Part shown: positions 54,840-64,000 of the stretch, piece after piece
Layout: each line of letters opens with the position of its first letter
Numbering within the stretch: the first letter of the stretch is position 1
NCBI RefSeq assembly: GCF_910592395.1
Contig: NC_088321.1
Span: 5,516,001-5,580,000 of the forward strand
Direction: 5' to 3'
Source of the DNA: Lineus longissimus
Lineage: Eukaryota; Nemertea; Pilidiophora; Heteronemertea; Lineidae
Length of the DNA: 64,000 nt
Notes under the pieces: generated by a model
The model's input: only the letters and a program-made list of their open reading frames with translations
The model's database searches: none
Told to the model about the DNA's origin: nothing
Translations under genes and position numbers: made by a program

Positions 54840-57636
54840 AGGGTCGGTCCCTCCCTTCTCCTGGGACAGAAAAGAAAAAGAGGTTACGAAAGAACAAACA
54901 GATGAGAAAAAAGGCTCAATTAGTTGAAGTAAGAATCAATGATTTTTTTGAGGGAACTTATTCCTTTCCTTGTCCTTACTTGTATTCCCCTTTACTCTCA
55001 TACAGTGATGCTTAATTTCTTTGACTAGATTATACCACCAATCGCTTTTGTTTCAATGCCAATTCTTTTAATCGATGGAGGTTTATTCAGTTGAACAAGA
55101 GATCCAGTTATGGTAGTGGTAGGTCATGGTAATCAATCTTTTTGTCTTTTTGCACTACAGGATCAAGTTGCTAGCTGTTCTTTTCAAGATGGCAGCCTTC
55201 TGGACAATGAAAGTACTCGGAAACCTACTGTGAGTATCTGTATTTTCAAAAGCTAGTAAATGTTGTGGCCATACTCTGCTACTAAGGGTTTTTTTAAATC
55301 AGGTTAGATTTATAAATTTTCAAATGAATGGAGGAACCACTAATGTAGATCTCTATTATAGTAAAAAAACCCCTAAAATTAAGAATTTTTTGTGCACATT
55401 GAAACATGGAAAACATGGATTGCAAAGATTTCCGAAAGGTGTGGATTTCCTTATGCTCTGTTGATCTACCAGACTCAATTAGTCAGTTCATCAAAAGTGT
55501 TGACATGATATATGAATTAATAAGAGCATGTTGATATATGCTTTTAGGCACCTGTTACTGATTCTTCTCATCAGGATGACCGCAGACAAGAAACTGAAAC
55601 GCAGGAACAGTTAAATGTAAGTGTAAATTTCTTAGAATGAAAGACTTGGTTATAATCAGGACAGAGATGTCCTTGACATTATTTCTAACGGTTTATGAAC
55701 TGCATGAAAATCTGAACAATTGCCAAACATTATTACATCTACAAACTAATGACGATGATCTCATTTTCAGGGAGCTGTAGTGTCAACAAGTTCACCAAAT
55801 AAGAGTCATTGTGCTGCTAGCGCATATACACAAGCATGGATATCAAAATTTGCCGTAAGTACATCTATTTTTATCAAGAAAGCATGTAACTAGATGAAAT
55901 TCAATTTGAGGTCGTTAGAGTAAATAACAACTTAAAGTGGTGTATGTCTCCTTCAATAACTAAGATGATGGCATTGACGAGTTCGACGCCAATAATAGAT
56001 GCAATGATGATGAGGTTTTGCTGTTCAAACAAATTTGTTGTGGCATTTAGTACATGAAATATGGTATTTAAATCCCGAAAAACATAGAGGCCAAATGAAA
56101 CATTCGGTAATGACAACGATCAAAGTTCTGGCTAGGCTATGTATGACATGAACACAATTATTATTGTTCTCATGAGTATCTTCTTTTATTACAGTCACAC
56201 GATGCGCCTACTGGTAGTTCAACTCGTACAAAAGAAGCCATAACTGTTCAAAGAAGGAAGTTATGTCGGCAAAGTTCCACAGAGAGAAGGTCACCAGAAA
56301 AATGTCCGTCACAAGAAGTAAGTTCACAGAGTTGGCTTTGTTAAAAAAAACTTGAGTTTAAACACAGCATTATAACAACTTCCCACAAATCAGTATAGAT
56401 TCAAATGCAAGATGCATTTATTACTATTTGCACATCATCAGGCTGGACCAGTTACAGTGCTGTGGCCTAAGTGGGGATTAGCAGGTTGAAACCTCACCAT
56501 ACAGGAGCACCCCTAATACTTTACATGTATGTCTGCTTTGGGCAATGCTAGAGAGATTTTGGACACTGGTTGAGCAGAGCCTGGGTGTTGTGGTTACAGC
56601 TGCTCCTTTGCCTTTTCAGAGTTCCAAATTAAGACAACTGAGAAGTGACTACGAAAAGCTTGAAGACAAGTGTGAATGGCTAAAAGATGAACTTGTGAAG
56701 ACAGACAGGCGCTATAAATACTTATATGAACAGTACAACAACGTGCAATTCATGGCCTCAGTGCGGAATGAACGACACAAAATTTGTACCCACTTTCGAA
56801 TGGCGGAGCAAGTGTCGTCATATGCTGTCAAGCAGGTTGAAGAGAGTGTTTTTAGCAACGTATTTTTCAATCCAGACTGTGACATAGACAACGTCATTGT
56901 TCCTATCATCAATGTAAAGCTGATGAAAGTATTAAAAGTTGGAGACACTTGCCAAATATACAAAGCCGCCTGCCACACTGTCAATAGGTTCGCTGCTAAG
57001 CAATACAGTGATGAGAACTATGCATCCGTTGTCAACCGAGAGTTTCGGGTGCTGTCCTGTATCAATGCCACATTTACCCCATTCCCAATTGGAGTATATT
57101 ATAAGGATAACAAACCGGCATTGGTGATTTCATTCCACCACCCTACGGGGACTGTATATAGCTTAAAGGACTGTTTTTTGGATTTTCCTTCCCATTTAAG
57201 TGGGAGGGGATGGGTGAAAGCAACGGTCACATTTGGCTTTCACCTCAGTCACCTCTTCATAAGACGGTTTTTGCATAACAACTTGAAGGCTGATAATGTT
57301 GTGCTGGATGCAAATGAGAAGGGCATAGATGTCATTCTGTGCAGTTGGAAAAATTCTTGTAGAATCGAATCTGCCCGAATTCTCACAGAGAAGCAAACAA
57401 AAAAGCTTGTTGTCCCAGAGGTTTTGCGCAGAGAGAAGCCATTTTCAATTGCAAGTAACATTTATGCATTCGGTTGTCTTGGAATCTTGGTTGTGAAATA
57501 TTGTAGGGCATATGAAATCACGGATTACAATTTACCAGCTCTGGAAAGATTCTGTCTGAAATGTGTGAGTCCAAGATCTGCAGCAAGGCCAGATGTTGAG
57601 CTGTTTGACGAATACCTCGAATCATTTGACATATAA
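54840..57636 (+). CDS. Six-exon coiled-coil pseudokinase gene (5' end not identified)
   Basis: Exons: 54840-54928, 55161-55229, 55548-55616, 55771-55854, 56195-56317 and 56620-57636. All have consensus AG/GT sites. The first enters in phase 1 and the other junctions are phase 0, with no stops or frameshifts. Product in order: a basic segment (EKKKRLRKNKQMRKKAQ, NLS-like), a Ser/Thr/Gln-rich linker spread over four tiny exons, a coiled coil (LRQLRSDYEKLEDKCEWLKD), then a protein-kinase fold. The first exon has no Met, so at least one upstream exon is missing. The clean splicing and open frame contrast with the frameshifted KDZ locus just upstream. An AATAAA lies at 58422. Convergent with the chromodomain gene. 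Confidence 0.8.
56620..57636 (+). CDS. Pseudokinase domain exon
   Basis: This terminal exon (338 codons plus stop) begins SSKLRQL after CCTTTTCAG. The coiled coil covers roughly residues 1-45. The kinase-like fold starts near residue 105: a degenerate Gly loop (KVGDTCQIYKA), beta-3 Lys in RFAAKQY, alpha-C Glu in NREFRVL, and a catalytic loop FLHNNLKADNVVLD in which the HRD Asp is Asn. The DFG position reads ILCSWKNS. A PEVL motif (APE-like) remains, and alpha-F SNIYAFG has Asn for the usual Asp. Lys, Glu and loop Lys-x-x-Asn are kept while three functional Asp are lost, so phosphotransfer is unlikely; a scaffold or nucleotide-sensing role is possible. Related HNDLK-type kinases are numerous in invertebrates (established in general, not checked here). 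Confidence 0.85.
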   Translation, partial: SSKLRQLRSDYEKLEDKCEWLKDELVKTDRRYKYLYEQYNNVQFMASVRNERHKICTHFRMAEQVSSYAVKQVEESVFSNVFFNPDCDIDNVIVPIINVKLMKVLKVGDTCQIYKAACHTVNRFAAKQYSDENYASVVNREFRVLSCINATFTPFPIGVYYKDNKPALVISFHHPTGTVYSLKDCFLDFPSHLSGRGWVKATVTFGFHLSHLFIRRFLHNNLKADNVVLDANEKGIDVILCSWKNSCRIESARILTEKQTKKLVVPEVLRREKPFSIASNIYAFGCLGILVVKYCRAYEITDYNLPALERFCLKCVSPRSAARPDVELFDEYLESFDI

Positions 57637-58440
57637 TAATGTGTGACTCTAACTGAAAAGACAGTACATGTATCCCTCTGACATTGGCGGATGGTATTTT
57701 GGAGAACTTTGTTTTCCACCTGGAGGATCTTGACTGAGAATACTTGGCCTGTAAGGTCACATACAATTTACAAACTGTATGACGAGTTTGGGTCTTAACC
57801 CTTTAGCTCCTGCGAGTCTACAAATTTTTTTCCAGCATCTCCCTGAAGATTTCCAGGTATTCCTATAGTGTATAGACTTTTGGCAAAAGAGATACAAAAA
57901 GTTGAGAATGAAGTACTACAAGTTATTTTGAAGCTAACAATCATACCTACAATATGATATCATAAATTTTTCATTTTAACCCCCTGGTATCGACAGGATT
58001 AACCCTCTCAGCAATTTAGTGAAAATTCATAAAAAGGCCCTGTAGTAAACAACAGAATCATAAGAAGTTCCTACCTAATCAACAAAATCCATAAAGAAAC
58101 CCAAATGTACGATAATCCAACCTAATATCGATCGAAAAACACAACCCGGCAGTCTCCTGTACATGAATACATGAATGGGTTGATATGAAGTTATGGTTTG
58201 CACATGTCACATTTGTTGGTCAAGTTGGACCATGAGAATTGCGAAATTAAAACACCTACAAAAATTTCCAGGGTGTGGTTTTATTGCTGAATTGACATGT
58301 AGACGATAGATATTTTTTTACCGGTGAATACTAGTTGTATGTTGTTATTATCAATATGTCAGGCCTTCCTAGTTGGTCACAAGTTGTCATAGTGACTTGT
58401 CTAGTTCGAAGTGTTCTGTTCAATAAAAACACTTGAATTC
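57637..58440 (+). other. Probable 3' UTR of the pseudokinase gene
   Basis: AT-rich and non-coding, ending in CTGTTCAATAAAAACAC with AATAAA at 58422-58427, about 790 bases after the stop. Confidence 0.5.
58422..58427 (+). terminator. Polyadenylation signal AATAAA (pseudokinase gene)
   Basis: Canonical hexamer at the expected distance downstream of the terminal exon. Other AT-rich candidates exist, so assignment is by position. Confidence 0.5.
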
Positions 58441-59314
58441 ACTTGAGTCATATGTTGTGTTTTCCTTTGAATTTTATTACACAGTGGCGAGTATTGATAC
58501 TTTCAATTATAGCCTACAGTGGAAACCAACACAGACCAGAGCTACAAGGAGAATGGCATGCCAAATCAAAGAAGGGAATCTTTCTGTGTTCGCTTGCTAC
58601 CACACTATGACCAAAAACCGGAAATTACAACAGCTTTTTAGGTGACAAGGTGCATTTTGGAGGACAATCGGGACAAGGTTGAGACTAGTCCACAGTCTGT
58701 CTGGCTTTGGAAGAAGTCTTCTACTTCCGATACATTGTACCAATTATTTGGGAAATTACACTGTAAATTTTGTCTCCAGTCAGCTTGTGGAAAATTTTAC
58801 AGAGGAGGGTGTGTCTGTAGGAGAAAAGCCTAGATGTGCACAAGTGATGCGTCTACACAAGTGGATTTTAGTGGAAACACCCTCAACTGACACTTTTACA
58901 TTGGCACCTGCTCATGTGAAATATTTTGACAGCAATGAGCAAAAAAGCTGTTAAAATGTAGTGAAGTCCGAGTTGCTTTGAATATGGAGAGCCCTAGACC
59001 AATCACAAACATTGACTGTAGACAGTGGCAGACAGTATTCAGCACTGTTTGATTTTGGTTCTTACATTGCACCAGGAGTCTAAACAGACCTTAAATGTAC
59101 ACACAGGTATCCTTTTCCTGACAAGGAAATTATTTCATGTTGTGACGCTCTCCCATGAACTGTTGAGCGAACTATTTCAAAGTTGTGCACTAAAAGCTCT
59201 TTTCTCCACTGACAGTTGCCTCAAGTACAGCAATGCATACATAAAATTGTAATCAATGTTGACAGAGACCATGACAAAAATATCACGAAGAAATCATTGA
59301 AAAATAAATCTTGC
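58441..59314. other. Convergent intergenic region
   Basis: Plus frames at 58433-58645, 58679-58954 and 59025-59252 have no recognised domain and overlap in different frames. They may be decayed repeat or an extended UTR. Confidence 0.3.
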
Positions 59315-59320
59315 TTTATT
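59315..59320 (-). terminator. Polyadenylation signal AATAAA (chromodomain gene)
   Basis: TTTATT on the plus strand, 111 bases past the stop codon at 59431-59433 on the minus strand. Confidence 0.5.
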
Positions 59321-59430
59321 TACAGAAAACAATATTACATGTACATGTCACAAATGATTTTGAAATGCGATTTTGTGCAGTAACATTGTCGCATAATTAA
59401 ACAACTCGTCATGTCTGCATGTATACTGGC

Positions 59431-59606
59431 TTATTTGGCACTTGAAGAAGTCCGATAATCTCTCAGCATGGCTTGTGAGTGTTCACTCGTGATGTGGCGG
59501 AGTGGTTCCCATGCATCATCTTGTGGACCGTCATAGCCAACCCACTTCACTCGATATTCGAGAACACCCTTATTTTTTCGGTGCTTGTAGATCTTCTCGA
59601 CTATAC
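59431..59606 (-). CDS. Chromodomain exon
   Basis: After a CATATTTCAG acceptor it encodes IVEKIYKHRKNKGVLEY, then RVKWVGYDGPQDDAWEP, HITSEHSQAMLRDYR and a Ser-rich end with a stop. This is a canonical chromodomain (EKI..H/R..G..EY.VKW.GY...TWEP). The W in VKW and Y in VGY of the aromatic cage are present. The first cage position, usually Tyr/Phe two residues before VEK, is Gly here (G-I-V-E-K), so binding preference may differ. Retrotransposon chromointegrases also end in such a domain, but no integrase precedes it. Confidence 0.88.
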
Positions 59607-62600
59607 CTGAAATATGTTTGGAAAAAGTTGTTAAAAGATACCAGAACAAAAATTGCATTCATTGACATTTAATGATGAGTTCTGCTGTATTTGCCAAATC
59701 CCCTAAGACCTTTCTTGTAGCAACCACAACAATACGTTTTTGCTACAATATTGAAGCTGCCTGTATATCACTATTTCATTGGAGGAATTCATAATTCTTC
59801 GACATACATCGAACCGGAAAAAATTACTTTTGATGCTTATTATTGCAAAAAAGGGATCATTTTTTAGGCCAAATAGGTGATTTTAACCATTTCAAAAACA
59901 CTTCGTGCATACATGTACTGGATTAAGATTGGATGCATGAAATAATCTACCATTGGTTGGACTCTAGGAATAAGAATCCTAAAATGTACCTTGGTTCGAA
60001 GCTGCAAGTTTGGCTACATCTTCGCTTAATTGCTCGTCTGCATCCTAGAAGAGTGAATGGAAATGGTTTGAATAAAATGTTTCAATGTTTGTAGTGAGGT
60101 TAGAAAGAATAGCAACAAATTGCGATCAATATAATGTAGCTATTTAATGAAGAGATTTAAAACAATGATCAAATCAATGTTTTAAACATGAATAAGGATA
60201 ATTTAGAAAACACTTCTGCTCCTACCAGTTTCGCTGACTTCTTCTTTCTCATGCCAACCCTGGATTTTGTGTTCTTCATCCGAACTCCCAATTCCTCCTC
60301 CCTGCTGACTCCTAAAGATTAGAAAAATAATGATGAGCACAATAATGGTTACTTCACATGGTAAAAGTGCTATTCAAAAGTTGCCTTTATCATGAAAATA
60401 ACTGTTGGCCAGTGCCAATCATGTTACCACTGTACCTAAACTAATAGATGTCTCTCACCACTTAATATATATAATCATCTTTATTCATGTAAATTAAATT
60501 ACATTACAAATGTGCAAAAGTGCAAGTGCAACAAAAGTACAAAAAGTGATGACAAAGAAATGAAAGACCCTCCCAATCCCTACATATAAGGCATAGACAT
60601 TTACAGGGCTACCCAGTACAGAGTACCCCAAGAATTACATTCATATTATCGATATCTATCCTCGAAAGTGTGTCTCCATACATTAAAAAATCTCTGATAA
60701 CAGCAGCAGTTTGCTGCAGTCTATAAAACTCCGCCTTTAAAGGTACCTTGAAAGTTGGAGGAACGTGGTTCCTGGGTATATCTAACTCACTAGCCAAGTG
60801 TGAGGGTGTATTTGATACATTGGAGCCACTGCCATTCAAAGAAAGCGAACTCGCAAGATTAACATAGATATTGGAATTGTTTACAGCCTTACGATAAAAG
60901 TTTAAAAATCTGTTTTGTAACAATGTTTTTATTGAACAGGTATCTCATATTAGTGGCAAAAGGGCACAATGAGTCCGAGGGTGAAGTCTGCATAATTTCC
61001 GCACCGCTTTTCTCCATGCTGTATATAATACGCCTACTACTTTATTATTTAAATCCTTCAGGACTGTACCATAGAGTGACATGCAATATGAGTAAAAAAG
61101 TTTGATTTTTGTTTCAAAATTGCAAAAATAAATCTTTGATATGAGGACATTTACCCGCCTATTGAAATCTGATACTGTTTTATGTATGTCTTGATTATTT
61201 ACCCTCAGTCCAATTAAGTTTCCTAAATGGAGAGCAGTAGCTTCAGCAGTTACAGGAATACCCTGAAAAGTGATAACTATTGGTATAAGATTTCCACCAC
61301 CTGGTTCCAGACAGAAATATAACAACTGACAAGTTTAGAAGGGGCAGTGTTGTAGTTTTCTGCGGCATCTCGCTTGATGAAAACAAATAAAGGAAACAAT
61401 GTTAATATTTTCCCACACAGCACATTGTACTTACTTGGGTTCACCGACTTCTTGAACGCACTGCCCTTGTTATCCTGAAAGACATTGTAAAATGATCGGT
61501 ATATCAGTATGTAAACAAAAGTATCTTCGAAGTATGCTGCATTTTGTGAATTGCCCAAAGTACAATTTCAATGGTTCACCAAGACTCTGATTGCATTGAA
61601 CAGATTATGAAGATGAATTGTGTCTTTTTCTAGATGAAGGTTATTAAAAAACAGTGCAAGAAAAACAGAACAGGCCATAGTTAATTCTTCTACTTCCAGA
61701 TTATGCGAAAACACAAAAGTGCACATGTACATGTATGAATGAATGAGGAAATGACACACAGGGTAGGTCATATTGTCACAGGTAATCAGACAAAAAATGA
61801 AAATATGTTACAGTATGAGACCAATGGATCTTTTTTCAAAATTGCTCTTGGTGATAATATGTTGTAAAGGTACAGATAATATACTTACTCGAATGGAAGA
61901 TTTCTTTGAAAATACTGCTGGTCGTGGCATAGGCAAGGGTAAAACTGGAGCAACTCCAAACCCACCTCCCGCAAGGTAATTGAGCATGGCTGGATAAAAA
62001 CAAGTAAGAAAGAATTAATTGCACCGCAATGATTGAGGAATATCTCTAACAATAATCGTAAGCAATGCTCTGACGTAACTGGGACGGCGGAGTGGTGACC
62101 ATTGCACTACAAAACCTAACGTTTTCAAATAACACCTCAATATAAATGCTTACCTGTAGCACTGCCACTGGGTTGAACTTCACTGGTGTTTGTCAATGGT
62201 AGAGATTCTTCTTCATCTATGCTGAGGGTGTCTTCATCATCCATCACCGGTACCTGTGGCATACTGCAAATGTAACACAGTGTCATTGTTTTACATAAAT
62301 GCACGAACCAAGTACTTCAACCCTTAATGAACAAGAGGCTAATAAGCAAAGATGTCAAATGTCGCATGATACCAGCTTAAAATCATTTTTAGGCAAATAT
62401 TTGTGCCCATTTTCTCAGTTTTTGTAGTAAATACATGTTTACTGGCCTCGAATTTAACAAAGGGCACCGCAATAAGGTGGACATTGCCCATTTAATGACA
62501 TTTGTGTTATGATATTTATCACATTGACCGAAGTATCTGTCACCATTGAAGATCAGGTCAGTGTGATGATGCTTCTACTACTAGCAAATGTAGTTAACAG

Positions 62601-63714
62601 GGACCCTCACCTAGAGGTCATAACGAAAGACCAACGACAACGACAGCTCATCAAGTTGATCTCAGCTCTTGTTTATTGTCTCTCTGTCTCTTTAGTCATG
62701 TAAACTGAAAATACAAACGTTACAACGTGTACTACTAGTACTAGTGCAATAGGGAAAGGTTATAAAATAAATTGTCACATTCAAGTCACATCCACTGTCT
62801 TCAGACGTTTTCGTTTTGAACAGATGGTGCTGCCATCTACACTTAGCTGGCCCAGTTACAGTATGACAGGTATTTCTTCAAATTATAGGCCTCCAACACA
62901 CTTACAAGTTAGCCAACACATTCAGTACTGAGAATATGGTATGATGATACAAAATAGGCCTGTCTTACAAGGTTTAGTTATAAACAGGATGAAAACGATC
63001 AAGACTTCAACCCTGTACATCACGTGACCATGCCAAACTGAGTCCTGGACCACACCTTACTTTCAAAGTAATTATTTATAATACTACATGAATCAATAGG
63101 TTTTCTAAACCACACTTATAGAATGATTTAACTTAACTCTTACCTCCTATATATGGACTGTAAGTAGCAGTTAGCTGTCCAAAATTACAAGCTTTGTCCA
63201 TACAAAAACTATTCTGTGTCAATTTCTCCAAGAAGCCAATGGTTGGTGACCACCAAAACCAGTGACGCCATAAACAACCCTTATAACAAAAGAGCACTCA
63301 AGGTGCTAAATATAAAAACGAGAGCTGGTCGTTACAGAGGTGCCGGATGACATTTCTTCAGTAGCATCATGTGGTTGTTCAGGTAAGGTGCTCGATATGA
63401 AGAGTGCATGTAAAAGCACAGAGGTACATCGGTTGCTCAGTTTTTGGTAATTAAAGCGCAAGGATCCAGCCATGGTCTCACACACAACCACGCCTTGTGA
63501 AAGTTCCTCAAAACTGACATGACTTTGGAAAATTGAACTTACATGTTTAACACAAACTTTAAATTCGTAATCACTGCCAGGAGTTCTGCCATCTTTGCCT
63601 TCCCCATGCTCCCCATAGAGCGTGGTATTTGCAGTCCATCGGGTAGGCCATGAACAGTGACAATCCCTTTGTGGTATTCGCTGTAAGGGAAACGAGCCCT
63701 ACCAGTGGAAGCGC
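59431..63714 (-). CDS. Seven-exon chromodomain gene (5' end beyond window)
   Basis: Minus-strand exons in transcript order: 63714-63543, 62263-62154, 61989-61889, 61474-61435, 60311-60226, 60044-59990, 59606-59431. Every junction has GT/AG and the phases close exactly (2,1,0,1,0,1), with no stops. The product starts with a partial domain containing EYHKGIVTVHGLPDGLQIPR and AELLAVITNLKFVLN. An acidic linker (MDDEDTLSIDEEE) follows, then a Pro-rich segment, a basic NLS-like stretch (RVGMRKKKSAKL), and a C-terminal chromodomain. The first exon shown enters mid-codon, so upstream exons lie outside. Chromodomains bind methylated histone tails, so a nuclear chromatin-associated role is likely. A LINE fragment lies in the intron between exons 4 and 5. 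Confidence 0.82.
60465..61325 (-). mobile_element. 5'-truncated LINE (non-LTR retrotransposon) in intron
   Basis: Minus-strand coding remnant from 61325 down. It has GIPVTAEATALHLGNLIG, FETKIKLFYSYCMSLYG, LYTAWRKAVRKLCRL, HCALLPLI, then an in-frame TGA (60945-60947), then LLQNRFLNFYRKAV and a terminal GVLCTG stop. This is the thumb and C-terminal part of a reverse transcriptase polyprotein of the CR1/L2-like type, with the connection blocks in the usual order. A 3' UTR of about 140 bases, rich in TGCACTTTTG words, runs to about 60465. One in-frame stop and no indels suggest a fairly young insertion, same orientation as the host gene. The catalytic RT core is not included. Confidence 0.8.
62264..63542. 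other. Intron of the chromodomain gene
   Basis: A minus frame at 63306-63491 opens MAGSLRFNYQKLSNRCTSV and could be an alternative first exon, but no donor in a matching phase was established. Otherwise nothing was recognised. Confidence 0.3.
63543..63714 (-). CDS. First visible exon of the chromodomain gene
   Basis: It lies between acceptor ACTGGACAG and donor ACAT/GTAAGT. It reads FPYSEYHKGIVTVHGLPDGL, then MGKAKMAELLAVITNLKFV. The pattern (V-GLPDG followed by a basic/helical M-x-x-L) looks like a small conserved domain I cannot name. The exon joins the next one in phase, giving a N-I-M-P-Q junction. Confidence 0.65.
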
Positions 63715-64000
63715 CTGTCCAGTTATAAAAAATATATGAATTTAAATTGACAATGAATAGGATTCAACAAGTGATGCAAGTCAATTCATCTTTGATTCAA
63801 TTTGTCACTGATGACATCGTTACAACCAAAATATCATAGTTAGTGACAAGCAATCTTTACCAATTTACCTACTTAGCTTTTTAATGAAATAAATTACCGG
63901 AATTGACATAAAATTCACAATGGAAGATTTTTTTATAAAATAAATAGAATGTGACATACTATGGGCAAAATAGAAATACTGAAGTAGCATGAACATGGTG
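63715..64000. other. Window edge, upstream intron of the chromodomain gene
   Basis: AT-rich; no exon seen. Confidence 0.4.

Noticed and set aside
62509-62703. 64-codon plus-strand ORF
   Set aside because: Lies within an intron of the minus-strand chromodomain gene and shows no domain.

Overview
The window is eukaryotic, repeat-rich, mostly non-coding DNA. Evidence is the GT-AG exon structure of every gene I could assemble, AATAAA signals, CpG-rich and TATA-type promoter motifs, RNA-pol-III-type SINEs, a LINE tail and many DNA-transposon relics. A marine invertebrate is most likely: a KDZ transposase, a Polinton-type DNA polymerase relic, the AGCTCACC...TCCGTCGTC interspersed repeat and the over-used word AGGCCTA all fit (echinoderm, hemichordate, cephalochordate or lophotrochozoan; I cannot choose between them).

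1-41 kb is a graveyard of mobile elements. It holds four fold-back DNA transposons with near-perfect or perfect 9-bp target duplications (1942-3082, 16751-20303, one nested at 18733-19670, and 39498-40486), several MITE-like elements (6711-7155, 10573-11014, 41013-41680), clipped copies of the AGCTCACC repeat (3.2 and 4.3-4.8 kb), a frameshifted protein-primed-type PolB relic (5.6-6.4 kb), an inverted pair of tRNA-derived SINEs (15.6-16.4 kb), a SINE head that seems to join a tRNA A box to a 5S rRNA internal promoter (38.7-38.8 kb), and two copies of a 1.5-2 kb dispersed repeat (13.4 and 35.1 kb). Only short gene candidates occur here: a C2H2 zinc-finger exon at 23345-23566, a 77-codon minus-strand ORF at 20937-21170, and an NRF-1-motif promoter with a leader exon at 21.5 kb.

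42.6-53.7 kb (+) is a multi-exon KDZ (Kyakuja-Dileera-Zisupton) transposase locus. Splice sites and phases are well kept, but at least five single-base-type frameshifts occur and the block that should carry the second catalytic aspartate is missing. Its introns host a hAT-like MITE and a full-length AGCTCACC repeat.

54.8-57.6 kb (+) is a clean six-exon gene for a coiled-coil pseudokinase. It has lost the HRD aspartate, the DFG motif and the alpha-F aspartate.

59.4-63.7 kb (-) is a clean seven-exon gene ending in a chromodomain, convergent with the pseudokinase gene. A truncated LINE sits in one of its introns. Its 5' end lies beyond the window.

The last 22 kb is therefore the gene-bearing part. 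Whether KDZ, pseudokinase and chromodomain genes are chance neighbours or a transposon with cargo is the main open question.
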